Part shown: positions 8,083 through 17,546 of the stretch, in pieces
Numbering within the stretch: position 1 is the stretch's first letter
How the letters are laid out: the number at the start of each line of letters is the position of its first letter
Assembly: GCF_030316855.1 (NCBI RefSeq)
Contig: NZ_JASZYR010000001.1
Span: forward strand, 1,178,001 to 1,242,000
Length of the DNA stretch: 64,000 bases
From: Variovorax sp. J22P240
GTDB taxonomy: Bacteria > Pseudomonadota > Gammaproteobacteria > Burkholderiales > Burkholderiaceae_C
Reading direction: 5' to 3'
The notes under the pieces: generated by a model
The model's database searches: none
What the model saw: only the letters and a program-made list of their open reading frames with translations
Told to the model about the DNA's origin: nothing
Position numbers and translations under genes: made by a program

Positions 8083-9203
8083 TCGATTCCCATCCCACGA
8101 AGCATGGCCGCGTTGACTTTGTGCACGTCGTATTTTTCTTCTGCCAACGCGCGGGAACGCGAACCCATCGACGAAATCAAGGGGTGGTCTTCGATGAAAT
8201 TGAGCGCTGCGCGCACTAGGCTGTCGACCGACTTCACCGGCAACAGATAGCCGTTGACTCCGTCGTCCACTGTTTCCCTGCAGCCTGGGGCATCTGTCGT
8301 GATGACGGGACGCCCCATTGCCAGCGCCTCGAGCGCGGTACGCGGCGTACCTTCGCGGTAGAAGGATGGCAGGACAAACACATGGCTGGCAGCGATGGCC
8401 GGACGCACGTCTTCCAGGCGACCCAGGTAGTCAACGATACCGCTGCCGATCCACTCCTCGAGTTCCTCGGCGCCGATGGCGTCCGGGTTCTCGTCGATCC
8501 ATCCGACAAGGGCGAAGCTGACCTTCGGATGAAGCGCTTTCACGATGCGCGCGGCCTCTGCATAGATTCGCACGCCTTTCCCGACCAGCAAGCGCGCGAT
8601 CAGCAGAAAGCGGACCTCCCCTTGCGGCAAGGGCGCCAACCGGAATTCGGCCAGGTCAATGCCCGACCCGGCCACGACATGTGACACTGCCCCCCTGCGC
8701 AAGACGCCTTCCTTCCTGAAGAGTGCCTCATCGTCGGGGTTCTGAAAGAACACGCCATGCACGCTGGCCAAGGACAGCCGATAGAGGCCGGTCGCAATCG
8801 CCTCCAAGCGCGTTCGAGGCCCGTCGCCGAGCCTGAACGCTTGCCCGAGTCCCGTGATCAACGCGAATCTGCGCGATACACCGGCGAGCTTTGCAGCGAG
8901 CGAGCCATAGACGACTGCCTTGATCGTATAGGCCAGGAAGTGGTCCGGGTGCACGCTGCGCATCAAGCGATAGAGCGCAAACAGCGTCCCAAGATCGGCA
9001 ACCGGATTGGTGCCAGTGCGCTGCATGGGGAATCCATGGGCAGTCAGGCCTTTCGCCTGCAGCCTCGCGAACGACGGATGCGCGGGCGACAGTCCAGGCG
9101 CAGCGACGTGAACCTCAAAGCCGTGCGCCTGCAAAGCCGCAATCAAGGGCGCGCGGAACCCGAGCAGCGATTCCGCGAAGCCGGCTACAACGAGAAATCT
9201 CAC
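8070..9203 (-). CDS. Family 4 glycosyltransferase
   Basis: The frame stays open far upstream, but homology begins at VRFLVVAGF; the GTG at 9203, two bases after the previous stop, is the best start and gives 377 residues. It has a GT-B fold: N-terminal acceptor domain with VAAPGLSPAHPSF, and a C-terminal donor domain with GSGIDLAEFR, a KG phosphate-binding motif (RLLVGKG), and the EX7E region in REGTPRTALEALAMGRPVI. It should add one sugar to the lipid-linked EPS repeat unit in the cytoplasm. Donor and acceptor cannot be read from sequence. It sits in a run of tightly coupled EPS genes. Confidence 0.88.
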   Translation of the reverse strand: MRFLVVAGFAESLLGFRAPLIAALQAHGFEVHVAAPGLSPAHPSFARLQAKGLTAHGFPMQRTGTNPVADLGTLFALYRLMRSVHPDHFLAYTIKAVVYGSLAAKLAGVSRRFALITGLGQAFRLGDGPRTRLEAIATGLYRLSLASVHGVFFQNPDDEALFRKEGVLRRGAVSHVVAGSGIDLAEFRLAPLPQGEVRFLLIARLLVGKGVRIYAEAARIVKALHPKVSFALVGWIDENPDAIGAEELEEWIGSGIVDYLGRLEDVRPAIAASHVFVLPSFYREGTPRTALEALAMGRPVITTDAPGCRETVDDGVNGYLLPVKSVDSLVRAALNFIEDHPLISSMGSRSRALAEEKYDVHKVNAAMLRGMGIECEG

Positions 9204-9205
9204 GT

Positions 9206-10498
9206 TCAGGCCACCTTGCCCGTCGCCAAGGTTCTGACGACGGATCTGACCACGCTTTGCCACGAATACTTGGAGTCCGCGCCTGGGGCGCCTCGCGCCC
9301 CGCCGGCTTCCGCGACTGCCGAGATCTTCAACAACTCGCGGTAGATCTCTTCGGAATCGTTCCGGGTCACGACGGATCCTTCGACGCTTCCCACAATGTC
9401 GGCGGTCGGGTCCGAGGCAACGATCTTCGGCATGAAGATTCGTCCGCCCGAACCAAAGTACTGAAAGACCTTTCCAGGAATCTGCACGCCGCCCTTGTTC
9501 CCAAAGAGCAGGAGCCAGTCGGCCGCCTTCATCCACGCGATGCTTTCCTCGACCGGCACCCATGGCACAAATACGAACGCCTCCTTTGCCGAGGAGTTCT
9601 CGGTTAATCGCCGCACGTGATCGTCGCCCTCCCCCACCAGCACGACCTTGACGGCCGCGAAGTTCGCCGGCGCCCTCTGCGCAAGCTTTTCGAGAGCCTG
9701 GACAAACGGCGAAGGATCTCTTGCCTGCGGGTAGATCCGGCCCGTATGAACCAGCAGTACCTTTCCCTGCAGTTCGGGCGAACGCTGCTTGGGTGCGATC
9801 GACTCGAAGTCCTCCGGGTCGAAGCCCATCGGCGCAACCAGAATCTTTTCTTTCAGGAAGGGAAACTCTTGCTCGTACAGCAACTGAGTGGGATGAGTGG
9901 TCACGCTGACCCAGTCGGCCGCCGCCAGCCAACGCCGTTCGATCCAGTAGTCCAGCCGCTGTCTCCAGGCCGGCCGCGGCAACTCGACCACGGGCGAACC
10001 CACCCACGGGTCGCCATAGTCCGCGATCCACTTCAGGTGAGGCGAACGACGCTTAAGCGCGGATCCGACCCAATGCATGGAGAAGGGGTACGCGAAGGAG
10101 ACGATGACGTCGGGCTTGAAGGACTCCAGGAGCTTATTTCCTTCTCGGATGAAAGCCGGGACCGAATCGACATGAGGGTCCGGCACCAACAGGCTGACCA
10201 GGGAGTTCTTCTTCAGGCGCTCCTTGGTCTTGCTCGCCTCACCGGTTTGCGCACTGCTTCTTCCGAACACTCTTCTACGCAGGGGACCGCCTTGAATACG
10301 TGTGACTCCGACTGCTTCGGGAACCTTGTTGGAAAGCGCCTCGTCCTGGCCGGAGAACAATGTCAGCATCGCCTCGACGTAGGTCAAGACATGCACGTCA
10401 TGGCCCTGTTCGACCAGACACTTCGCCATGTGGACGGTGCGCACCGCGGCAGATGAACCGCGCGGCGCAAAGCTCGTGGTTACAAAAAGGAATCTCAT
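9206..10498 (-). CDS. Family 4-like glycosyltransferase
   Basis: Translation most likely starts at the ATG at 10498, which overlaps the preceding stop as ATGA, giving 430 residues. The N-terminus MRFLFVTTSFAPRGSSAAVR is typical of GT4 enzymes of the WcaI/WbjE kind. The middle has an aromatic-rich acceptor region (YGDPWVGSPV), and the C-terminal domain has LLVHTGRIYPQARDP and GDDHVRRL. The classic EX7E motif is less clear than in its neighbour. It should add one sugar of the repeat unit. Specificity is unknown. Confidence 0.82.
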   Translation of the reverse strand: MRFLFVTTSFAPRGSSAAVRTVHMAKCLVEQGHDVHVLTYVEAMLTLFSGQDEALSNKVPEAVGVTRIQGGPLRRRVFGRSSAQTGEASKTKERLKKNSLVSLLVPDPHVDSVPAFIREGNKLLESFKPDVIVSFAYPFSMHWVGSALKRRSPHLKWIADYGDPWVGSPVVELPRPAWRQRLDYWIERRWLAAADWVSVTTHPTQLLYEQEFPFLKEKILVAPMGFDPEDFESIAPKQRSPELQGKVLLVHTGRIYPQARDPSPFVQALEKLAQRAPANFAAVKVVLVGEGDDHVRRLTENSSAKEAFVFVPWVPVEESIAWMKAADWLLLFGNKGGVQIPGKVFQYFGSGGRIFMPKIVASDPTADIVGSVEGSVVTRNDSEEIYRELLKISAVAEAGGARGAPGADSKYSWQSVVRSVVRTLATGKVA

Positions 10499-11409
10499 TC
10501 CATCCTTACCCAAAATGATTTCGTCAGACCCGTGCAGTAACCGACAACCCTTGACGATTGAATAGTCATGCCCAGGAAAACTGCGTACGGCCAGTCCCTG
10601 ATCTGGACACTTCGTCTGCGTGCGAGCCAAGAGACGCCAAACAGTGGCACGAGCATCGCAGCCGAAAGATGCCCCAGCGCAACGCCGACAATTGCCCCCA
10701 GATAGACAACTGGCCCAAGTCCCAAAGAAAGCGTCGTTCGGCGAGCCAATCCGTCGCCGTAGGCGTAGCGGGCGAACTGCTTTGCCACTTGGGACCAAGT
10801 CCTTCGGACCTCCCAGTGCACGACGGCATCTGCTGCAACCTCATACCTTGGGCCGGTTGCAAGGCACTGGGAATTGAAGAGCGTGTCCTCGCCCCAGCGC
10901 AACCATTCAGGGTATTTGCCGGCCGCTCGCCAGACGGCCTTGCGAAATGCAACCGATCGGCTGGACGGCATAAAACCCTTGACTGGCTTGGAGGATGTCG
11001 TCAGACAAGCCAGCACGCGCTGAAAGCGGGTATGTGCGACCGGAAGAAAGAAGCCGCCGACAAAGTCCGCGCGGTCTTCCACAAGTGGACGCGTGATGTT
11101 GAGCAGCCAGTCTCGCTCCAGCCGGCATCCGGCATCCGTCACCGCGATCACGTCGCCCGACGCGCGCTCGATGGCCGTGTTGCGGCCAGCGGCAATTCCG
11201 ATCCCATCGTGGACCAGCACTTCGAACCCAACGTCTCGGGCAACGAACTTCGCGGAAAGCAAGTTCAGGACGTCCAGGGTTCCATCATTGGAGCCCGCAT
11301 CGACGATCACCACCTCATTGGGCAAGATCGATTGGTTGAGAACATCGTCAAATAGCGCGCCGATGCTCTCGTGTTCATTAAAACAGGTAAGGATCAGTGA
11401 AGTTCTCAT
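10495..11409 (-). CDS. Family 2 glycosyltransferase
   Basis: Start taken at the ATG at 11409, overlapping the Wzy stop as ATGA; the protein has 304 residues. The GT-A motifs are clear: LILTCFNEHESIG at 5-17, VVIVDAGSNDGT near 35-46, and VTDAGC near 90 in place of a classical DxD. Two C-terminal hydrophobic stretches (about 235-290) suggest that it is anchored at the inner membrane. It is one of three glycosyltransferases of this cluster; with the initiating transferase this implies a repeat unit of about four sugars, if each adds one. Confidence 0.85.
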   Translation of the reverse strand: MRTSLILTCFNEHESIGALFDDVLNQSILPNEVVIVDAGSNDGTLDVLNLLSAKFVARDVGFEVLVHDGIGIAAGRNTAIERASGDVIAVTDAGCRLERDWLLNITRPLVEDRADFVGGFFLPVAHTRFQRVLACLTTSSKPVKGFMPSSRSVAFRKAVWRAAGKYPEWLRWGEDTLFNSQCLATGPRYEVAADAVVHWEVRRTWSQVAKQFARYAYGDGLARRTTLSLGLGPVVYLGAIVGVALGHLSAAMLVPLFGVSWLARRRSVQIRDWPYAVFLGMTIQSSRVVGYCTGLTKSFWVRME

Positions 11410-12740
11410 CGATATGGACTCCTCAGCGACAAGCGCGCCATGAACCTGAGCAGGAAATAGAGAAGAAGAAGAATCAGGCATTGCTGCTGGATCGCGACCA
11501 CGGGCGCTGCCATGTTCTGCTCCAGGCCAAGCAGGAGTCGCATGTAGATCATTGCCAGGAACAACAGGCCCCATTTGCCATGACGCCCCAGATTCCTGTA
11601 AACGAACTGGACCAGCAGGAGCCAGACCACTGAGATGGAGAGCGCACCCAGGATCCCAAAGTTGAGCAAGGCATCCCCCCAGATGGTTGCGGCACCTTCA
11701 GACCTGGCACCGAAGTCCCAATCGAGCACGGCCTCCCCGTACCACGCTCCGATAGAGACGTCAGGCTTTTCCGCCCAAAACACACGTGGAATCCACCAAG
11801 TGACGATGGCGAAGTAAGAGTCTCCGTACCACGGCTGCCGCCACAGGTCGGGGCGTTCCAGGAGCGCACCGTAGAAGGACGCCCAGTTCAAGCGATCCAT
11901 CAATCCTGTGCCGGTGCTTTCGCCCGCGTCTTGCGTCGGGCTCGAGATCGAGCTCTTGAGTCCATCCAGCACCGCGCCAGCACTCAGGCCTTGGCCGCTG
12001 GCAATCGATTGATGGACGCCCAATCGGTAGGCGGAGACCGCGATGAAGCTGAGTTGAATTGCGACCACAAGGAAGACGCCGGCAGCCAAGACGTTTCGTG
12101 CCCTGACCTTGATCCAGTCTCGCCGAAATGCCACCAGCAGCGCGGGCAATACGACGTGGAACACGGCGCTCTTCGAGCCGGAGATCAGCGCCCAGATCAA
12201 CTCGCCGGCAATCATCGCAACGGCGATCTTGGTGAAGGAACTGGAATTGACGAACACCAGATAGCCCATCAGGGCCAGAAGGCCGAGGCCGTTGAGTTGT
12301 CCCACCAGGTTTCCGTAGCTTTCAACCTCCAATTGCGTGGCCAGAAAGGTCCCGTACAACAGTCCTGTCGACAGCGCGTATCCGCGCCAAAGCCAGCCGG
12401 CGACATAGAGGACCAGGAAGGTTCGTGCGTAGAAAGCGTCGTGCTCGCCCGTTGGGAGCGGAGCGTGCGCATCCGGCGCGCCGCCTCCGAAGAACAAGTC
12501 AACGCCGTCCAACGCCACAAGAAAGATCAAGCAGGTCAGCAGCACGGCCTGCTTCGACGCCTCGCTCATCTCGGCTCGACCAAACATGATCGGGAAAAGG
12601 AGCGTGAGGCAGACCAGGTAGCGGTACACAAACCGTGGATGGAACGGATCGCTTGAGAGTCGCCGTTTTCGAAGGAAGGTCGTTGCCAGTACGTAGACAA
12701 CGGCCAATGCTTCGAGCGTGAAGGTCAGCAGCTCGTCCAC
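11406..12740 (-). CDS. Wzy-type oligosaccharide repeat-unit polymerase
   Basis: The 444-residue protein has roughly a dozen hydrophobic helices and a large hydrophilic loop between about residues 240 and 340, the pattern of Wzy/O-antigen polymerases. It has no other recognisable motif, as is normal for this very divergent family. It would join undecaprenyl-linked repeat units in the periplasm. The start codon is GTG (12740), directly after the flippase stop, and the 3' end overlaps the next glycosyltransferase, so it is well embedded in the EPS operon. Identification rests on topology and context. Confidence 0.8.
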   Translation of the reverse strand: MDELLTFTLEALAVVYVLATTFLRKRRLSSDPFHPRFVYRYLVCLTLLFPIMFGRAEMSEASKQAVLLTCLIFLVALDGVDLFFGGGAPDAHAPLPTGEHDAFYARTFLVLYVAGWLWRGYALSTGLLYGTFLATQLEVESYGNLVGQLNGLGLLALMGYLVFVNSSSFTKIAVAMIAGELIWALISGSKSAVFHVVLPALLVAFRRDWIKVRARNVLAAGVFLVVAIQLSFIAVSAYRLGVHQSIASGQGLSAGAVLDGLKSSISSPTQDAGESTGTGLMDRLNWASFYGALLERPDLWRQPWYGDSYFAIVTWWIPRVFWAEKPDVSIGAWYGEAVLDWDFGARSEGAATIWGDALLNFGILGALSISVVWLLLVQFVYRNLGRHGKWGLLFLAMIYMRLLLGLEQNMAAPVVAIQQQCLILLLLYFLLRFMARLSLRSPYR

Positions 12741-14018
12741 TTACGCACCCACCTGCCCTTGCGCCAACCTGGAACTGGGCAACAGGCGCTTGCGCTTCAG
12801 CGTGGCAACCACTAGGAGCACAACGACCGATTCGGCCAGCAGGCTTGCAGCAACCATCCCTGCGGCCCCGTAAAGCTTCGCCGCGAAGGCAGCCGCGCAA
12901 ACGTTGATCGCGCCTGCCGCGATCACGCAGAGGTTGAACTCCTTGTCCAAGCCCAGGGACAGCATCCACTGAATCCCCAGGACGTTGCCCAAACCGATGA
13001 GCGGAATGATCCACACTAGACTGCGCATGAGCTCGGCCACGGGCTCGTAGCCCGGGCCAAAAAAGATGCGCGTGATATCCCCCGCAAACAAGGCAATGCC
13101 CAGGGAAAAAAGGCAGGTGCCGGCGAACATTCCCGCCAGTGCCAGGCGAACGAGACGAATCGCCGCCGCCCTGTCGGTTTGAATCAGCGAGGTGACGCGC
13201 GGAAACAGGGCTTGCGAGACGGGTCCGATCAAGCTCGATGCCCCTCGCACCAGCTTTTCAGCGCTCGCGAAGTACGCGACCGCCTTGGGCGCCGCGTAGA
13301 TCCCCATCACGAACACGTTGGCCAGCGTGTAGAGGCTGATTGCGAGCCTGAACACGAACATGCCGAACCCGTCCTTCAAGCCATGTCGGCACTGCTTCAA
13401 GGTCGGCCGCTTGAAGCGAACCTCCACGTACTGCATGCGGATGCAGACCAAGGTCGCCGTTGCCGCGCCGATGGATTGCAGGAGCAGCACTTGAGAGGCA
13501 TCACCGGGGCCTCGGACCAAAGCGAAGATGAGCCCCACCCCCAGAAACTTGCCGGCGATGTCAATCAACGAGAACGTCCTGAGCTTTTCGGTGCCCTGGA
13601 AATACCAGGACGGCGAGAAGCCGATCGCGGCGGCATAGATCCAGGCCCCTAGCACCAAGAGGCCATCGTGCAGGGACGCAACCGCCACGGATGCGCAGAA
13701 TGCAAGAAGCAAAGCTAACAGCGCCAATACCAGCTTCGCAGAAAACACGTTAGACACAATGGTTCGCACGGCTTCCTGCGAAGCCCGATGGCGGGAGACT
13801 TCCCTCGTGGCGGAAATCGAGAAGCCGTACTCAATGACCACGGAGAGCATCAACGCCAAGGATTGCGCAATGACAACTTCGCCCAACTTGACGGGTCCGA
13901 GCACCCTGGCAAGAAAAGGCAGCGCAGCCAGCGGCACGATATAGCCGCTGAACTTGACCAGGAATAGCAGCAACATGTTCCTGGCCAGAACGCTCCTCGA
14001 AAGCCCTCTTAGTTTCAT
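12741..14018 (-). CDS. Wzx-type repeat-unit flippase
   Basis: This 425-residue protein belongs to the MOP/polysaccharide-transport superfamily, with about twelve membrane helices. The N-terminus (NMLLLFLVKFSGYIVPLAAL) and the FSPSWYFQG motif near residue 135 are typical of Wzx proteins. It should flip the undecaprenyl-linked repeat unit to the periplasmic face, where Wzy acts. The stop directly abuts the GTG start of the polymerase gene, and only three bases separate it from ugd upstream. Confidence 0.92.
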   Translation of the reverse strand: MKLRGLSRSVLARNMLLLFLVKFSGYIVPLAALPFLARVLGPVKLGEVVIAQSLALMLSVVIEYGFSISATREVSRHRASQEAVRTIVSNVFSAKLVLALLALLLAFCASVAVASLHDGLLVLGAWIYAAAIGFSPSWYFQGTEKLRTFSLIDIAGKFLGVGLIFALVRGPGDASQVLLLQSIGAATATLVCIRMQYVEVRFKRPTLKQCRHGLKDGFGMFVFRLAISLYTLANVFVMGIYAAPKAVAYFASAEKLVRGASSLIGPVSQALFPRVTSLIQTDRAAAIRLVRLALAGMFAGTCLFSLGIALFAGDITRIFFGPGYEPVAELMRSLVWIIPLIGLGNVLGIQWMLSLGLDKEFNLCVIAAGAINVCAAAFAAKLYGAAGMVAASLLAESVVVLLVVATLKRKRLLPSSRLAQGQVGA

Positions 14019-14021
14019 TGA

Positions 14022-15353
14022 CTATCGACCGACGCAGTGATACGTCCACCCGTCCCCACGCAGCTTCATGGGGCTATACAAGTTCCGTCCGTCGAAGATC
14101 ACCATCGCGCTCATCCGGTCCTTCATTTCCTCGAAATCGGGTGCCTTGAACTGCTGCCACTCGGTGCAAATGAACAAGGCATCCGCGCCTTCCAGCGCCG
14201 AGTATTTGTTGCTGGACAAATGAACGGAAGGAGCGTCCGAGTACAGCTCCTGGGCATCATCGTTGGCCACGGGGTCGTAGGCGCTGACGATGGCGCCGGC
14301 GCTGGTCAGCGCGTCGATGAGCGTGCGCGCAGGTGCTTCCCGCATGTCATTGGTCTTCGGCTTGAAGGCCAAACCCCAGACGGCGAACTTGCGTCCGCGC
14401 AGCGCCGATGCGCTCCCGAACTGCTTCAGTGCCTTCGAGAACAGGACGGTCTTCTGATGATCATTGACGGCAGACACCGCCTGAAGAATCTTGGGATCGA
14501 ACCCAACACCCTTCGCCGTCATCTGGAGCGCATTCACGTCCTTTGGAAAGCAGGAGCCGCCGTAGCCGCAGCCGGGATAGATGAAGCTGTAGCCGATTCT
14601 CGGGTCCGCGCCAATGCCCTTGCGCACTTCCTCGATGTCCGCCTCGAGCAATTCGGACAGATTGGCCAGCTCGTTCATGAAGCTGATCTTTGTCGCCAAC
14701 ATCGCATTGGCGGCGTATTTGGTGAGCTCCGCGCTGCGCACGTCCATGAACATGATCCGCTCATGGTTGCGATTGAAAGGCTCGTACATCTCGCGCATCT
14801 TCCGGCGCACATCATCGGCGCCCGGGTTCACGCCGACGATGATGCGGTCCGGCTTCAAGAAATCGTTTACCGCGTCGCCCTCTTTTAGAAACTCTGGATT
14901 GGAGACAACCTCGAAAGGAATGCTGACACCTCGCTTCTGTAGCGTGCTCGCGATCTTCTCGCGCACCTTGTCGGCAGTACCCACCGGCACGGTCGACTTG
15001 TTCACCACAATGCAGGAATTCTCCATGTGCATTGCAATGCTCTCCGCTACCTTCAGGACATGGGTGAGATCAGCGGATCCATCCTCATCCGGCGGGGTGC
15101 CGACCGCAATGATCTGAACGGCGCCATGCCGGACCGATCTCTTGACATCGCAGGTGAAATGCAAACGCTCCTGGGAGTGGTTACCTTGCACGATCCCTTC
15201 GAGTCCCGGCTCCCAAATTGGAAGAATCCCCTTGTTTAGGTTCTCAATCTTTCCGCTATCGATGTCATTGCAGATGACGTCGTGTCCAACTTCCGCCAAG
15301 CAGGCACCGGTGACCAATCCGACATAGCCTGATCCAAAGACTGTAATTTTCAT
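14022..15353 (-). CDS. ugd: UDP-glucose 6-dehydrogenase
   Basis: The 443-residue enzyme has the NAD-binding [10 protein letters not shown] loop at residues 8-17, the middle-domain [14 protein letters not shown] motif, and the catalytic cysteine in [13 protein letters not shown] near residue 262. It oxidises UDP-glucose to UDP-glucuronate with two NAD. Length and motifs fit UDP-glucose dehydrogenases better than the related UDP-ManNAc dehydrogenase (WecC), but WecC activity cannot be fully excluded because a WecB epimerase is encoded two genes upstream. The next gene upstream makes UDP-galacturonate from its product, which supports the call. Confidence 0.92.
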   Translation of the reverse strand: MKITVFGSGYVGLVTGACLAEVGHDVICNDIDSGKIENLNKGILPIWEPGLEGIVQGNHSQERLHFTCDVKRSVRHGAVQIIAVGTPPDEDGSADLTHVLKVAESIAMHMENSCIVVNKSTVPVGTADKVREKIASTLQKRGVSIPFEVVSNPEFLKEGDAVNDFLKPDRIIVGVNPGADDVRRKMREMYEPFNRNHERIMFMDVRSAELTKYAANAMLATKISFMNELANLSELLEADIEEVRKGIGADPRIGYSFIYPGCGYGGSCFPKDVNALQMTAKGVGFDPKILQAVSAVNDHQKTVLFSKALKQFGSASALRGRKFAVWGLAFKPKTNDMREAPARTLIDALTSAGAIVSAYDPVANDDAQELYSDAPSVHLSSNKYSALEGADALFICTEWQQFKAPDFEEMKDRMSAMVIFDGRNLYSPMKLRGDGWTYHCVGR

Positions 15354-15356
15354 GAA

Positions 15357-16373
15357 CTAGATATTGTTATATTTGCGATGCCAGTTGACAAAGTTCTCGA
15401 CGCCTTTTTGCACTGGCGTGGATGGCCTGAATGAAATCCAATCTTGAAGCTTCTCGACGCTTGCGGAAGTCATCTGGACATCGCCAGGTTGCATCGGCAG
15501 ATAATTCAGGACCGCCTTCTTTCCCAGAGCCGCTTCGAGCGCGCCGATGAACTCCAGCAATTGCGTCGGAGCCCCATTTCCAATGTTGAATACCCGGTAG
15601 GGCGCTCCACTCCTGTCTGGGGCGCCGTCTGTCGACGCGCGGTCCGGAGCGGGCGGTTTCGCTGCGACGCGCAGGACGGCCTCAGCAATGTCGTCCACAT
15701 AGGTGAAATCGCGCGTCATCTGACCGTTGTTGAACACATCGATGGGACGGTTCTTCAGGATCGCATCGATGAACAGCATCGGCGCCATATCCGGACGGCC
15801 CCACGGGCCGTACACCGTGAAAAATCGCAGACCGGTGCTCGGAATCTGGAACAAGTGGCTGTAAGCATGCGCCATCAATTCGTTCGATTTCTTCGTCGCC
15901 GCATACAGGCTGACCGGATGATCGACGTTGTGGCTTTCCGCGAACGGCATCACGGTGTTTGCGCCATAGACACTTGAACTGCTGGCGTAGACGAGATGCT
16001 TGACTGGATGATGCCGGGCGCCCTCCAGAATGTTCAAGAATCCTTGAATATTGGATTCGACATAGGCTTGGGGATTGATGAGCGAATATCGGACGCCGGC
16101 TTGTGCGGCCAGATGCACCACATAGTCCGGTCGCTTCGTTTCAAACAACGAGCCGACCGCGTCCGCGTCCGCAACATCGGTGCGGCAAAACTCGAAACCG
16201 GATGCGCGTTCCAGACTTCTCAATCGCGCGACCTTCAACGACACGTCGTAGTAGTCATTGAGGTTGTCAATTCCGACAACCACCTTTCCTTGCGCGAGAA
16301 GCATCTGGCAAACATGCATTCCAATAAACCCGGCAGCCCCGGTCACCAGCCAAACTTCTTTGTTCTTCTGCAT
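15357..16373 (-). CDS. UDP-glucuronate 4-epimerase (extended SDR)
   Basis: The start is taken as ATG at 16373; a TTG nine bases upstream is also in frame, and neither has a strong ribosome-binding site. The 338-residue protein has the TGAAGFIG nucleotide-binding loop, the IDNLNDYYDVSLK segment and the AAQAGVRYSLINPQAYVESN block that mark UDP-glucuronate 4-epimerases, plus the YxxxK catalytic pair in YAATKKSNE. It interconverts UDP-GlcA and UDP-GalA. Lying between wecB and ugd, it implies an acidic EPS containing uronic acid. An insertion rich in Pro, Ala and Asp at about 245-260 is a surface loop not usually seen. Confidence 0.9.
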   Translation of the reverse strand: MQKNKEVWLVTGAAGFIGMHVCQMLLAQGKVVVGIDNLNDYYDVSLKVARLRSLERASGFEFCRTDVADADAVGSLFETKRPDYVVHLAAQAGVRYSLINPQAYVESNIQGFLNILEGARHHPVKHLVYASSSSVYGANTVMPFAESHNVDHPVSLYAATKKSNELMAHAYSHLFQIPSTGLRFFTVYGPWGRPDMAPMLFIDAILKNRPIDVFNNGQMTRDFTYVDDIAEAVLRVAAKPPAPDRASTDGAPDRSGAPYRVFNIGNGAPTQLLEFIGALEAALGKKAVLNYLPMQPGDVQMTSASVEKLQDWISFRPSTPVQKGVENFVNWHRKYNNI

Positions 16374-16383
16374 TTCAATCAAT

Positions 16384-17523
16384 TTAATGGCTGATCAACT
16401 TCGAGTCCTTCAGGGCCCGGACGATCCGATGACTGGCTTCGCCGTCACCGTATGGGTTGTGGGCAAAGCTCATCTCTTGGTAGGCACGGTCGTTGTTCAG
16501 CAGGTCATCAACGTGTTTCTTGATGACCCCGACATTGGTTCCCACCAGCTTGACGGTTCCTGCTTCAACCGCCTCTGGTCTTTCGGTGGTATCTCTCATG
16601 ACAAGCACCGGCTTGCCGAGGGAAGGCGCTTCTTCTTGGATCCCACCGGAATCGGTCAGGATGATGTGCGAGCGATTCATCAAATGAACGAAGGGCAGAT
16701 ATTCCTGCGGCTCGATCAAGTTAATGTTTTCTATTCCGGTAAGCAGGCGCTTAACCGGTGCTTGGACATTTGGATTCAGGTGAACCGGGTACACCAATTC
16801 GACGTCCGGATGCCCTAGCGCAAGGGCCTTTAGCGCTTCGCAAATGCGTTCGAATCCTTCGCCAAAATTCTCGCGACGATGCCCGGTGATGAGCACCATG
16901 CGGCGGCCGGGCTTGAGAAACGGATAGCGCGAATCCAGTTCAGCCTGGAGCGAAGGCTTTTGCTCGATCGCGCCGCGCACGTGCAGAAGAGCGTCGACCA
17001 CAGTATTGCCGGTCACGTGAATGGACTCGAAGGCCACTCCTTCGGCCAATAGGTTGGCGCGTGATTTCTCGGTTGGAGCGAAATGCCATCGTGCAAGCGC
17101 GGTCGTGAGCTTGCGATTGGCCTCTTCCGGCCACGGGGAATAGAGATTCCCGGTTCGAAGCCCCGCCTCCACGTGGCCCACGTCTATGCGTTCGTAGTAC
17201 GCCGCAAGCGACGCGCTGAGCGTGGTGTTCGTGTCGCCGTGCACCAGCACCACATCCGGGCGCCAGGTCTTGAAGACGTTCTTGAGACCCTGCAAGACGC
17301 CGCAGGTGACGTCGGACAGGTCTTGACCGGGCTTCATCAGGTTCAGATCAAATTCCGGATGAATTCCGAAGAGATCGAGAACCTGATCCAGCATCTCCCT
17401 GTGCTGCGCGGTGACGCACACTCGCGCGTCGAACTCAGGATCATTCCGGAGAGCAATTGCCAGCGGCGCCATCTTGATGGCTTCGGGACGCGTTCCAAAT
17501 ACGAGCAGGATTTTTTTTGTCAC
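16384..17523 (-). CDS. wecB: UDP-N-acetylglucosamine 2-epimerase (non-hydrolysing)
   Basis: Translation best starts at the GTG at 17523, seven bases after a GAGG ribosome-binding site; a start nine codons upstream is less likely. The 379-residue protein has [13 protein letters not shown] at the N-terminus, HGDTNTTLS near residue 95, [10 protein letters not shown] near 115, and [10 protein letters not shown] near 205, all hallmarks of WecB/MnaA. It converts UDP-GlcNAc to UDP-ManNAc in the cytoplasm. No adjacent WecC is obvious, so the EPS may contain ManNAc itself, or the neighbouring dehydrogenase may act on it. Confidence 0.94.
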   Translation of the reverse strand: MTKKILLVFGTRPEAIKMAPLAIALRNDPEFDARVCVTAQHREMLDQVLDLFGIHPEFDLNLMKPGQDLSDVTCGVLQGLKNVFKTWRPDVVLVHGDTNTTLSASLAAYYERIDVGHVEAGLRTGNLYSPWPEEANRKLTTALARWHFAPTEKSRANLLAEGVAFESIHVTGNTVVDALLHVRGAIEQKPSLQAELDSRYPFLKPGRRMVLITGHRRENFGEGFERICEALKALALGHPDVELVYPVHLNPNVQAPVKRLLTGIENINLIEPQEYLPFVHLMNRSHIILTDSGGIQEEAPSLGKPVLVMRDTTERPEAVEAGTVKLVGTNVGVIKKHVDDLLNNDRAYQEMSFAHNPYGDGEASHRIVRALKDSKLISH

Positions 17524-17546
17524 ACAGTTTCCTCGGAGTCGTGTGT

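Noticed and set aside
8070..10031. Very long version of the family 4 glycosyltransferase gene
   Set aside because: The first ~275 codons overlap the preceding glycosyltransferase in another frame and look like non-coding translation; homology starts at the GTG at 9203.
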